A program made the position numbers and the translations under genes. A DNA stretch of 64,000 nt, taken from positions 28,563,399 to 28,627,398 of the forward strand of contig CM046311.1 in NCBI GenBank assembly GCA_025267735.1. The letters are read 5' to 3'. This document shows positions 53,606-64,000 of this stretch, piece by piece; the stretch's first letter is position 1; each line of letters starts with the position of its first letter. This DNA is from Mactra quadrangularis (Eukaryota; Mollusca; Bivalvia; Venerida; Mactridae). Below the pieces are notes generated by a model. It was given only the letters and a program-made list of their open reading frames with translations. It did not search any database and was not told the DNA's origin.

Positions 53606-56097
53606 CAATTGTTATTACACCCGCCATTTTGGATATGACTAATAAACTTACCGAATGTTTAACATACGGCGATATGACGTTGTCGTCTTCAAAGTGTCAC
53701 ATATATAGATCTATCTAGTTAGTTAACTTTTCAAGAGCGATTTGTTATAAAGAGTTGGATTATAAGTTGGACCGAATATGTCTAATTTGGACAGAATCAT
53801 CTTATATTAATATATCTTTTTGTTAAATTGACGATTCTTTAGTATTTTTCATTATTTTTTGTTTTCATTGTGTAAACAATGAATACTCATTCTGTACACA
53901 AACGGTCTGACTGACCTCTGTACGGAGACGCCGCGCATCACGGGTAAAACTGTTTATTTACCTGAAACACGTGGCAATGTTTACATTCTATCAATTTCCC
54001 CCTTCAAGTATACTGAACAAGAAGAGTATGAATTTTGTGTCTACTCAATAAAATTTGACTATCCAACCAACTAACCTCATTAAATTAAACTTTTATACCG
54101 GTAGTTAAACCTTCATCATAACGTGTTTACATCTGTCATTCTTTACACAGTAATTTAAAATCGAAACTAGGTTACACGGTTTAACTAAGCACCTATACCT
54201 ACAGAGGTTTAAAAATACTTTATATATATATATATAGATTTATATTCCTGTAGCTACGAGTGATCATTTATTTTACTTTTCAACAACGAGTTTGTCAAAA
54301 AACGAAAAAATCCAACGATTTTGTCTTCATGCGCCGCACTTTATTCTGTTGCGTACCAAACGCCGAATTTTGAGACGGTTGCGCGTCTTAGTATAGAGGT
54401 GATATCTTCACCTTCTATTTATAGAATGATGAATACTCAGTTACCAATAGATTAATAGTGGTATTCCGATCGGAGTCCTATATTGACCTATATTTAATCA
54501 ACGAGACCTAACAGCATCCACATCCGGATAATTCCGCTACAATAAAATAGTTCATACTGAAACTGGTACTTTATGTATTTCTGCGCGAAAAAATGACTAG
54601 ACGCTCAATATGACGTCACAGAATATACTTGGAGCGATTAACTTGTAACAGGGATAAGACTGCCCATAATACTCGTGAGAGGTGTGTGGCAGTACTATTA
54701 GATAGATGTACACTCGACGGCCTTCGCGGTCTATTTATAGAAAGTCACAGCCTAAACCACTGACGAAGACACTGTGACTGACACTATAAACAGAGTAGAT
54801 TTATCAGACCATCACTGATAATGATCCTTTTATATATTGTACATTTATATATTAAATTATCAAACATGGTTGGTTTGATTAACGGTTAATAAACATTTTT
54901 TAAAGAATTCTAATGCCTCACTTACAGAGATCAAAGGCGTAAGCAGTACTTTCGTGCTATTAATTGTTTAGGGACCTTTGATGCTTTGCGTCAATATTTT
55001 CTTGTAAAGAAATATAATCTTCGTTCGATTAGCCGTCGGAATATGGGACAGAGCATGTTCTTTTTTTTTGGGGGGGGGGGGGTCATTTAAAAATCTTGTG
55101 CAATAAAATAGTGTGAATTATCATTGGTAAAGCCACACTATTAGTGTTGACTTGGATACTGGAGTGTCAAACCCTTTCAAGAAAATAAAAATTGATATAG
55201 ATTTTTATCTTTGTGAAGGTATAGTTTGAAGCACTGTGAGAGATAAGGGATTATAAAATCTATAAAATCTATTCAATAAAGAATAAAGGCTTATGGTGGA
55301 AAAGTTTCATTTCACCAAAGTGTAATCTGACAAGATCTGGAGAGATTAAGGAAAAGTTCCTGAATAAAAATGCTAATAAAACATACTCATTTAAAAAATA
55401 CAATAACTTTATTTAACTTAAATATATTAATAATATGAATGATAATTATTATACTATCAATTAATGTATTGAATATATTATTTGTTCTTGTTGAAATCAT
55501 CAACATAATTAATGTTTGGAACATATATCACTTTTTCTTCAAAATAACTAGTTTGTGTGTAATAATGAACTCGGGTATTAAATCTAAGTATAACACTTTG
55601 AATCTTCACATTTGTTTATTTTCTTTCAAGATATAGATAATTTGTGCATATAAAACACTTTCAACTATTTTCCAAAAAATAATCCCATTCACTTGACTAC
55701 ATTAACCTCTTTGTTAAATCAGGTAATCGAATGAAAAAAGAAACATAATTTATCAAACAATTAATTCTTAATTATATCTGTAAATTTAACCTTCATCATT
55801 AAACACCATCAGTGCAGGTAAATTAATTTCTAAGACATTTATGATAAGCAGAAATGGGGGTTTAAATACATTATTTTCTGTTCAGTCACCATATAAATCA
55901 TAGAATAGCAGCAGGGTGTTAATTAGTCCAACTTTACTCAAAAATGTGTACGACGTACGTAGCACACATAACAGATAACAATGACATAATTTTAAATATC
56001 TCCTATATTAGAGGTTTTTTGACACACAGACTAATTAAACAATGTGATAGTCATATTGTAACAGTTAATAGTTTTGACTAATTACAACAGTAGTCAT
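53606..56097. other. No gene recognised
   Basis: AT-rich sequence with a (TA)n run near 54222-54235, a poly-G run near 55071-55082 and short open frames only. A few CG-containing stretches (53925-53945, 54330-54390, 54700-54730) were examined for a promoter or exon without success. Confidence 0.3.
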
Positions 56098-56231
56098 AGT
56101 GCACCTAGTAGTTTGTTAACAGCTAAATCAAGAGATAAAGCCTCTTCAGGAACAGTGAGTAGGTGGACTGCCGCTGTGATATAACCTTTATAAGGTGTTT
56201 CTACAGCATAAAACCCAACAAAAATTGAATA
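56098..56231 (+). repeat. SINE family A, 3' fragment
   Basis: GTTTGTTAACAGCTAAATCA, AAGCCTCTTCAGGAACAGTG, GTAGGTGGACTGCC and a tail AAAACCCAACAAAAATTG match the body of family A. The tRNA-like head is missing. Confidence 0.75.
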
Positions 56232-56999
56232 AATCTAAACACAATGAATACCCCAGTACTTTCAGTGCTTTGATTTTAATTGCCCTGTAAGAAAAAACCG
56301 GCGATTTTCGAATGCAAAATCAACCATATTTTTGGACAGAATCAAAAGCAAAATGTCTCCGATTTGATAAGAAATGTTGATAAATGATTTTTTTACATTG
56401 TCACGTTTAAAAGCGGCGATCTTTACCCAAAGCATTGACCAATTCATTGAATTTAAAAATCTCGGCAATTTTCCCCAAGATTTGCGTACTATTTTAAAGG
56501 ATCACGGCTTTTTACTTACGATAAGTATTTTGTTAAATTGAAAAGATAAAAAAACGCGAAAAAACGGCCGAGTTTTTAGTAAATCGCTGACTTTTGGTTA
56601 TGAATATGAATGGGTATTCTTTATCGAGATCGTTTATATTTTCGTTAAAATTTTAAAGATTTGGTGAGGAATGACAAGCAGGGTTTTTTTTTTTACAAAA
56701 ACATCGACTTTCTAACTATTTATTTATTCAAGTACTAAGCTCTTTTTATCAAGCTAAATTCCCTTTTTTGTTCACGAAATTTAAGTCAATTTAACGTTCA
56801 AAAATCGCCGAATTTCTTACCAGACACTTGCAAATATTTCACAATTAAAATTACCCTAAGAATCGACTATTTCCTATAAATATTTCCTTTAAATTCCGTA
56901 CAAAATTATACATAGTCCAAATTATAATCACTTATCGCTAAAGTAAACTTATTATGTGACACATAAACGTAGAATATATCGATATTATTCCACGTCATT

Positions 57000-57222
57000 G
57001 CTATGGTCGGTAAAAACGGTAAAACTGTGGAAATTAGGCAGCATCCCTTTTTTGCGAACAAACCTGAAAACGTGCGCACGAGTTTTTATATCTCACTGCT
57101 TTTCAGTTAGACGCTTGTTTCGCCGATTTCAAGCATTTTATGAAAGTTTTGATGATCGTGTACAAAATTCCGACTTAGTTCGATTTATACGTAAATACCT
57201 GCTGCCATCCCTGTTAAATATG
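57000..57222 (+). CDS. RABGGTB: Candidate first exon of RABGGTB: 5' UTR and start codon only
   Basis: The next exon (61152) begins GGT ACA CCA, so the gene needs an upstream exon supplying the Met in phase 0. At 57220-57222, an ATG preceded by TTAAAT is directly followed by GTATGT, a good donor. Splicing gives AAAT-ATG-GGT with A at -3 and G at +4, a strong initiation context. The preceding 200 bp is a little richer in CG than its surroundings (AACGTGCGCACG, CGCTTGTTTCGCCG), as fits a transcription start. Only 57220-57222 is coding, and the 5' limit is arbitrary. No other ATG with a good donor was seen before 61152, but the evidence is circumstantial. Confidence 0.42.
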
Positions 57223-57371
57223 GTATGTAGCTAGGATTTCATTTATTCTTCCTTAATACTTGGCTTTAAAGTTAACTGTTCATGTAGTATAACAATTACC
57301 TTATGAATTGATAACTGTAGTAGAAATCGGATACTCACTCATAATACAGACATTTAACCATACGGCATACC

Positions 57372-57538
57372 CTTTAGGTAGTGGCTAAAGTTCTGTTACT
57401 GTAGACAACCCCTGCAAGGGTAGGCAAGAGTTATGGAAGTCTAAGAACACTAGTATATTTCAACTTTTAAACATCAGAACACATGTTAATATTCATTATT
57501 ACTCACAATATACAAACATGTACTGTGGCCGTGTGGAG
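57372..57538 (+). repeat. Repeat family E, copy 2
   Basis: GTAGTGGCTAAAGTTCTGTT, CAAGGGTAGGCAAGAGTTAT, TATTTCAACTTTTAAACATC and AATATTCATTATTACTCACA match copy 1. The palindrome is lost. Its right side is interrupted by the MITE at 57539. Confidence 0.7.
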
Positions 57539-57781
57539 CACAGGGATTCCTAACGATAATCATTTATACCTATAATATATACAAGGGGTCCAACATCAAA
57601 ATTATGAAAATTAACCCTTTCGTCACAAAAACATGCATAATTCCTGACCTGATGAGAATATTCGAAAAAAAAAACAGAATTATGCATGTTTTTGTGACGC
57701 AAGGGTTAATTTTCATAATTTTGATGTTGGACCCCTTGTATATATTATAGGTATAAATGATTATCGTTAGGAATCCCTGTG
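57539..57781. repeat. Young MITE with long near-perfect arms and perfect 8-bp duplication
   Basis: 243 bp. CACAGGGATTCCTAACGATA starts a terminal repeat of about 105 bp with almost no mismatches (one near the inner end). The 8-bp GTGTGGAG directly repeats at 57531-57538 and 57782-57789. An 8-bp duplication points to a hAT-type transposase, and the termini resemble the CAGGGATTTGTAACGATAA ends at 16022. It lies in the putative intron 1 of RABGGTB, so the transcript would fold into a long hairpin. Confidence 0.92.
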
Positions 57782-58090
57782 GTGTGGAGGCTTATCCTTC
57801 AGAAAAGTTTCAATTGTCTTGTAGGAAAGTCAATAGATACCCACTGTCTTTTGTGTATAATCGTTTTCTTTTAATTATAAATGGGTTTTTATCATAAGAT
57901 AATCAATTTTCTCGTGAAAATTACAAAGAAATAGTCTAGAATGACCAATTAAATTGTTTTCACAATAACACCCACTTTCTTACAATTTAATTGCAAGTAT
58001 TCAGTAGGGCTCTATATTGGTCAGAATGATCAATACGATATTCGTATAGATACGAAATGATCAATATTCCATATATCCTATGATATTTAA

Positions 58091-58260
58091 GAAATAACTA
58101 ACAGTTGTCTATATTTTGTTCTCTAATAAAACATAGGCATGAGTTGTGATGCGCGTATGATTAAATCACGAGTGCTTTAGCACCAGTGATTTAATTAGCG
58201 CATCAAACGAGTGCCTATGTTTTATTAGACAACATAATATAGACAACTGTAAGTTATTCC
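58091..58260. repeat. 170-bp palindromic element
   Basis: Arms of about 80 bp, with a few mismatches, run from GAATAAC/AAATAAC-like ends through CTAATAAAACATAGGCA to a short centre near 58176. GTGATTTAATTAGCGCA (58186-58202) is shared with the satellite at 323-853. Confidence 0.85.
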
Positions 58261-58534
58261 GATTCTAACATCGCAAAATACATCCCTAGAAAAGATATAT
58301 TTATTGAACTATTTTTAACTGTCAGAAATGCCATGCTGTTGAAATCCACACCCCCCCCCCCAGTGCAAAGGCCGAAAATAGCATTTATTTACACAATTCT
58401 CATAGATAGGTGTTTCTAATTCCAAACAAATAATATTTAAATTTTAATTAAAAAATAGAAACCAAAAACTAAATATGAATTGTCATAGTTTTGTTTGTGT
58501 GTTAAAACATCATTCTACAAAATGAGTGCCGTTA

Positions 58535-58700
58535 AATAAACAAAACATTCGACCTTGCCCTTAGTGACATTCGGGAGGTCATTCCGAATGCCTTAGTGAG
58601 GGACATTTTATACACACATGATGATGTAGCAAAATTTAAAGTTCGATGTTTTTCGACGGAATATTGCAAATACAGCTTAAATAATTGGATGTTAACTGGA
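58535..58700 (+). pseudogene. Coding-like open stretch, possible gene fragment
   Basis: A plus frame reads TFDLALSDIREVIPNALVRD then ILYTHDDVAKFKVRCF and STEYCKYSLNNWMLTG before tandem stops. Its balanced composition contrasts with the AT-rich neighbourhood. There is no ATG in frame and no convincing splice sites. The 110-codon minus frame (58532-58864) is probably its shadow. I do not recognise the family; it may be a decayed mobile-element or retrocopy fragment. Confidence 0.25.
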
Positions 58701-58864
58701 TAGTAGTGTGTTATCAGACAATTTAACTGAGATTTTGAAAAGGTTGGATATAAATTGGATTTATGAACGCGTGTCAAGGAAGAATTGATTTTTAGAAAAT
58801 CAGCGCTGCTCGTGTCAGCTTGGATAATTATGAAACTCGAAAGATTAAGCGTAGCCAGTTCCAT

Positions 58865-60004
58865 TATATTATGCTATGCACAGTTTGGCTTTAATTATAT
58901 AGTCAATCTTTGTATTTTTTGTACAATGGCTGGCATGATCATCGGATGAAGGACAGGATGAAATGAGACAGCGGAACCCAGAAATGCTGTGACTAAGAAA
59001 ACGTCGGGCACTATTTTCAACTTTGCTCATTTAACGTGGGGAGTAAAATTATAACAGCCGTCACAAGCTATATTTTGTTGAATAATAAAGCATAGATGAC
59101 ATCACATTAAATAAAGAGTGAAAGCCCACATGCCTATATGTTAGAATTTATAATAAATAGTATTTTTTAAATAAAACAGCAAAACAGTGTTGTTTATTCA
59201 TTTGTTTTATTTGTAGTAGCACCATACTATCAAATGCACTGTCTTATTGATATCTTGAATGTTAAAGTCTTTGATGATTGCTTTTCAAAAAAAAAATATC
59301 ATTGCATCCAATGAATGTGGTCTAGATTCAGAAAAAGGAAAACATATTCTTTCAGAACTTCAGCTATTTATGACATATATCACTTATGTACAATCAAGTT
59401 CTCTTTACATTGCGGATCTGCCCGAACAAATTTGAGCATGTACTGGTTCATAGACTTGATCTACATTCTAAATACTGATTGTTATTTCCCAGACTAATTT
59501 AAGACTAAAGTACATATTAAATACATTCAAACTGCAACAGTTACCTCCCCTTGATTGAAAAGAACTAAACATGACGTGACCGTGTGAGACGTTTGCGGAA
59601 AGGAATGTCATATTATGAGATTGTTTGTTCACAGATTCGTCAATATCAAACAGGAAGCAGTAGAATGTTGATTTGACAATACAAATTATCTACTGATTTG
59701 CAGGCTTTGAATTTTATTTGGATAACAGTCATTTGTCGATATTTTGTTCGATACGGAAATGTTCGATCCGATTTATCTATAGAACCTACAGTACCGGTAT
59801 TCGATATATATTGGATACCGGTGTGAAGCCCTAGTATTTAGTACTTTTTCTCAGGCTAAATTTCCATTTATGGTCATGAGAAATTGGTCAATTTTACTAA
59901 TGAAATTCCCGACTTTCTTACAAGACAATTGTAATTTTTTCACAATTAGAAATTATTCAAGAAATTGTTTATTATAAATATCCAAAATGGTCCATATAAT
60001 GACA
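58865..60004. other. Intronic, no gene recognised
   Basis: Within the putative RABGGTB intron 1. GGTATTCGATATATATTGGA with GAAGCCCTAG near 59800-59835 looks like the remaining right end of a TAGGGCTG-type hAT MITE. Nothing else stands out. Confidence 0.35.
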
Positions 60005-60178
60005 GAAAGATAAGTCACGACGGTAAGTATGTTTAAAAGTTGAAATATACTTGTGTTATTGGGCTTCTGTAATTCTAGCCTACCCTTGCTGGGTTTGTGT
60101 ACAGTTACACAACTTCTGAACTCTAGACCCTGGGTTCAGAGTTACGGTACCGTAACTCTAGGCATTGCCTACTCTTTA
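60005..60178 (-). repeat. Repeat family E, copy 3, inverted
   Basis: Reverse orientation: the palindrome core (AGAGTTACGGT half-site, 60138-60159), AACCCAGGGTCTAGAGTTC, AGCAAGGGTAGGCTAGAATT and TATTTCAACTTTTAAACATA match copies 1 and 2. A weaker relative follows at about 60340-60450. Confidence 0.7.
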
Positions 60179-60676
60179 AACACTATGGCTGTGTATAATT
60201 AATTTTTTATTAGAGGGTATGTTTTGGAAAAGATATTTTAAGACTGAGCCACGTTGAGATCAAACATGATGAGACCCAGCTACTCACTAGTCTACTGTAA
60301 GTGTAACACTAAGACTCGTGAAAGAGCCCTGAATAAGTTCAGTGACATGCAGAAGCTAGGCTGAGGTTTTATAATATGAATATGTTGCAACTTAGATATT
60401 AAAAACATCATAATATTGATTATTATTCAAAGAAATGTTATATTTACTGTCACACAAATTATTTTTGCACATGACCTAGGTTACCACTCAAGTTATTTTA
60501 TGTGTGAAGGATTCAAAGCTAATGATTAAAACTCGGAGTAACAATTGGAATTTAAAAGAGAAAGAAAAAAGTAGTTATTTGTTAGCCCTATTTGATGTCT
60601 TCCAATTATTTCCTTGGAAAGAAAAATTGATAAAAAACAAATGATTGCTCGTCTTTTTAGTTGTTAGTGTAGATAA

Positions 60677-60892
60677 GGCCACAACAAGTTGATTACATGT
60701 TCGATGGATTTTTCTAGAAAAAAAATGGGGCGAGCGAGCGAAGAAAAAAAAAATGTTCATTCATTTGCTTTATATAGCAGTTTGACCAAATTTTTATGAG
60801 CGAGCGAGGAAATAAAAATATTTTTTTTGTAAAAACCATCAAAATTAAAGTGCGAGCGAATCCTTAGAACATATGATCAATTTGTTGTGGCC
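60677..60892. repeat. MITE family G, copy 2, TAA-flanked
   Basis: GGCCACAACAAGTTGATTAC pairs with the inverse ATGATCAATTTGTTGTGGCC. TAA lies on each side. The interior AAATGGGGCGAGCGAGCG and TTTGACCAAATTTTTATGAG match copy 1 at 45203-45415. It lies in the putative RABGGTB intron 1. Confidence 0.87.
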
Positions 60893-61151
60893 TAATATGA
60901 CTTTAGATCCTGGCTAATATATTACATATTCTGAACATAGGCACAAGACAAATCTGTCATTCAATTTGTGTTTGCTGTGTTCTCAGTAAGATTTTGTTAA
61001 ATAGGCGCAAATAGAAAAGTTATGGGATTTCTAGGACATTTTTGTGGCATTTTCTTATTTTTTGCCAATTTTAACAGGCTTTTTAGTCTTTCTAACTTGC
61101 TGTTTGTGTTGGAAGCCGGTTCCTAATGAGAAAACTGTGTTTGTATTGTAG

Positions 61152-61259
61152 GGTACACCAATTAAGGATGTTGTTATATCAGAAAGTGCACCTAAAACTT
61201 TACTTCTCGATAAACATGCTGATTATATTGCTGCTTATGGTTCCAAGAAAGATGATTAT
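61152..61259 (+). CDS. RABGGTB: RABGGTB exon 2: Rab geranylgeranyltransferase beta subunit, residues 2-37
   Basis: The acceptor TATTGTAG ends at 61151 and the donor GTAAGT starts at 61260. The exon is 36 codons in phase 0. It encodes [20 protein letters not shown] then [16 protein letters not shown]. The HADYI and YGSKKDDY words are conserved near the N-terminus of animal Rab geranylgeranyltransferase beta. That enzyme, with the alpha subunit and Rab escort protein, attaches geranylgeranyl groups to C-terminal cysteines of Rab GTPases in the cytosol. The start Met must come from an upstream exon (candidate ending at 57222). Confidence 0.95.
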
Positions 61260-61909
61260 GTAAGTCTATTGTATAATTTTCTAATCTAGCTAGATTATGC
61301 AGTGTTGGACATTAACAGTGGTCCAATTATCTATGTCTTGGCAACAAGTTTTTACCACGAGTAGCTTGTTCAAGCAACCAGAATATATTTTTAACCTTCA
61401 ATATTATTGAAGTGCTTACAATTTTGTTAACCAAGTAAACATTTGGTTTGGGGAAGTAAAAATCCAAGTTGGTCAACCTTCTTAAAAAGTTGTTGAGCCC
61501 TGATTTGAAGCTAGTTCATGTGGTCAAGGTACATTTATTTAGAAACTGCATGGTTACTCTTGTTTGTTACCAAGATGGAAAAAAATTCCTGTGCAAAGGA
61601 ACAAAGTGTTGAGATAAAAATTTTTTTATCATGAGATTAAGTCTGGGGACTTGAAGTTGAATATAAAAAATAACCCAATTTCAGTGTATCTAATTCAAGC
61701 AGATATGAGATTTGTATTCACCTTAGCCAAACTAATGTGGAACTTTTTGTCTTTTCTGTCATAACAAGCATCGGATGTTTTGTCCACCTTGGTTAAAACT
61801 TTAAAGGCTTTTATGTCTGTTTATACTGCTTTAATATGTTAAATGCATTGATTGTCTATATAAATGTATATTGTATAATGTTTTATGTATAGTTTGAATG
61901 ATATTACAG

Positions 61910-62107
61910 GAATACATTATGACAGAATTCCTCCGGATGAGTGGTATGTACTGGGGACTTACTGCCATGGATTTAATGAATCAACTAGACCGTATGAACA
62001 AAGATGAAGTTATAGAGTTTATACAACAATGTCAACATGAATGTGGAGGATTTGGAGCTAGTGTAGGACATGATCCTCATTTGTTATATACACTTAGTGC
62101 TGTACAG
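61910..62107 (+). CDS. RABGGTB: RABGGTB exon 3, residues 38-103
   Basis: The acceptor ATTACAG ends at 61909 and the donor GTGAGT begins at 62108. The exon is 66 codons, phase 0 at both ends. It encodes [20 protein letters not shown], a helical stretch, [16 protein letters not shown] and [10 protein letters not shown]. The [19 protein letters not shown] block is the first prenyltransferase beta-subunit repeat of the alpha-alpha barrel. The Asp, Cys and His zinc ligands of the active site lie in later repeats, outside this window. The open frame reading past 62107 is intron. Confidence 0.97.
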
Positions 62108-63183
62108 GTGAGTATAGTTCAACAAAGTTGACCTTATATTGGAAATTACATGTACATAGATGAAAGTATTCAGTATTAATACTGAATTCAGTAAATTTGA
62201 GAATGAATCACTCTATGTAATGTAAATAAAACTGTCTATTTTAGTATTTTGCAACCAGCTTTTTCAGTATTTCGAAACTTTCAACTTCCACCCTTGCATG
62301 TATAATGTGCTTTAAACAGAGGTGTGGAATTCTTATGCCTGACTTGTCCAACTTGGACATTAATATGTGATCACAATTTTGAAATTCTGTCAGTTGACAA
62401 GTTATATTTTTAGCTTTAAACATATTACCATAACAATTCTTTACAATGTAGATGTCATTATCATATCTAACAGTGAACTTATTCATGGTCAATTATTTAT
62501 AGTTTTTATACTTTGTATTTTATTTCATAGTTCTCAATATTTTTTTAAAGAATTTAACTTTTGAACTTTTATTAGGGAAGCTGATTTTAAGATTTAACTA
62601 GTCTTAGGATAAACTTTTCCAAACACTTGGAATATCTCATCCATGTTTGTTTTGTAATTGTTTAACGAGGGTCTGTTCACTCCATATGGATGCATTATGT
62701 GCAGACCCCCGGGTGTGACCTTTTCTCCCCTCAAAGTTGGCTTTTGAGCCCTTAAGTAGGTCAAAATTTTGATAGTTTTACCTGATGTAAATTATAATTC
62801 ATATCAGGTTTATATTTAGTTGCCAAATATTGTGTTATTTTGTGTGTTGCTAAATATTGGTGATCTCCCCATTGCTAATTCAGCACTTTAACTTAATCCC
62901 TGTTAAAGTTAGCTATCTTAAATAATGGCAACTCTACCTTGCTTTATTGTGGATTATTTCCATTATTTTCTTGTTAGATATTGTTTTTCAATCTATTTTG
63001 ATAGTATAATGTTAGTGGGCTGTGATTGGACAATACCTTGTGAGTTGTGTCATGAATATCATTATAGAAAGGTCAGCTGAATGTGGCCCATACTGAAAGC
63101 TTGTAGGATTATAAATATTAAGCAAGTATATGAGCAGGGAATGTTGTATCAGATTGACTATTTTTGTTTATTTTTTATTATAG
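62108..63183 (+). other. RABGGTB intron between exons 3 and 4
   Basis: AT-rich intron bounded by GTGAGT and TTATTATAG. The frames at 62241-62564 are incidental. No repeat element of the families above was recognised in it. Confidence 0.7.
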
Positions 63184-63289
63184 ATACTTACATTGTATGA
63201 CAGTCAACAAAGTGTAAATGTTGATAAAATCGTAGAATATATATCAGGTTTGCAACAAGAAGATGGAAGTTTCTATGGTGACAAATGGG
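63184..63289 (+). CDS. RABGGTB: RABGGTB exon 4, residues 104-139
   Basis: The acceptor TTATTATAG ends at 63183 and the donor GTAAGT begins at 63290. 106 bases end in phase 1 (TGG, G). The exon encodes [20 protein letters not shown] then [27 protein letters not shown] is the second prenyltransferase repeat. The gene continues beyond the window; roughly 190 further residues, including the zinc site, are expected from the usual family length of about 330. Confidence 0.96.
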
Positions 63290-63365
63290 GTAAGTTATGA
63301 AATCAATCAGCCTTAGTCTATAGTTCAGTTGATAGGGTACCCTGATTTTGAATCTAGTTTCCTCA

Positions 63366-63558
63366 AGGTGGCACAGGTTTGAAACCCACTTGGTTTAACA
63401 CTTCCATGAAAATGGAATATTAAGTATGTATTTGGAGAAGTTGCTGGCCTCGTGGAAGGGTGAATTAGTACTGATTAAAGACATCAGTCCAGGAAAGCTG
63501 GATATGTATACCACTGTAAAGTAACCGTTAATTGTGTTGACATAATGTAAAATTTAAC
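63366..63558 (+). repeat. SINE family B in a RABGGTB intron
   Basis: GGCACAGGTTTGAAACCCAC (B-box-like), CACTTCCATGAAAATGGAAT, GGCCTCGTGGAAGGGTGAAT, CAGTCCAGGAAAGCTGGATA and AATTGTGTTGACATAATG follow the family B order, same strand as the gene. The tRNA A-box half is missing or too diverged. Confidence 0.75.
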
Positions 63559-64000
63559 TGACAAAGTTTTACTATAACTATGAACTGTGTCTGTACAGAG
63601 AAAAATAGGATTGATTTTAAACATTTTCTGCAGTAATGTGTGAAACATCTCTGTGTCTACCTTGATAGTGTAGCTAGAAAAACCCTAAAATTTGAGTTGT
63701 AGATATTGTCTAGGTCTCTGAAAATTAATTAGAATTTGGGAGGGGATCTATATGCTGGTATTTAAGTTAATTATGTAAATGTAGAGTTATTTTGTGCATA
63801 TGAAAATTATTCCAACATGAACCTTCTACAAAACAGCTTAGATTCAAGGCAACAAAGCATTCTGAATGTTCTCACCACTTGTGCTTGCCTAATGTCATTT
63901 TCACACCCAGGTAGAAATCCACTGGCATGATTAGGCAAATGAATGGGAAGCCATTAGTATCAGTGTATACTAGTTTGCTACATTAGTAAAACATTGGGAG
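63559..64000 (+). other. RABGGTB intron, continues past the window
   Basis: No exon matching the next expected segment of the beta subunit was found before the window ends. Confidence 0.6.

Overview
This is a gene-poor, AT-rich stretch of animal nuclear DNA, probably from a mollusc and most likely a bivalve. That assignment is inference. It rests on a canonically spliced Rab geranylgeranyltransferase gene of bilaterian type, several tRNA-derived SINE families, a very dense and nested population of short inverted-repeat DNA transposons, and a degraded LINE and Tc1-like remnant. Nothing prokaryotic is present.

Three host loci can be supported. At the right edge (61152 to the window end, + strand) are three consecutive exons of RABGGTB, with a candidate first exon near 57.0-57.2 kb that supplies only the start codon. 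On the minus strand, 21885-24118 is a two-exon gene for a small secreted protein of about 115 residues: a signal-peptide exon joined in phase 1 to an exon ending in Cys-Cys-Ile-Phe-Gly. At 1452-1738, also minus, is the last exon of a paralogue ending in Cys-Cys-Ile-Leu-Gly, with the same intron phase and the same pair of about 21-residue helical repeats. I do not recognise this family.

The rest is mobile and repetitive DNA. From left: a 14-copy 38-bp satellite (0.3-0.85 kb); MITEs and SINEs (3-9.7 kb); a nested set at 10.18-21.1 kb, in which an outer inverted-repeat element was split by a 2.47-kb element carrying scattered GTAACGAACATGTC-like motifs and by a 4910-bp element with 490-bp terminal inverted repeats; a decayed LINE (24.7-27.9 kb) with its own insertion; scattered repeats and a Tc1-like remnant (28-35 kb). 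A second copy of the 4910-bp element, also exactly 4910 bp but in opposite orientation, lies at 35281-40190. After it come minisatellites (40.4-42.3 kb), a 1.3-kb fold-back element flanked by TTAA (43.6-44.9 kb), a nested MITE pair (45.1-45.7 kb), and a transposon-like module with one basic N-terminal ORF and repeated GTAACGATGGTTTAA motifs (46.5-48.1 kb). SINEs, a (CAGA)n microsatellite and further MITEs fill 49-61 kb, up to and inside RABGGTB intron 1.

The points of most interest are the two-member secreted protein family, the twin 4910-bp elements whose terminal repeats each carry a start-codon mini-exon, splice donor and acceptor, and the two modules that share an organisation but use different dispersed motifs. 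Repeat calls rest on reading the sequence by eye. Boundaries given as approximate are so, and no database search was possible.
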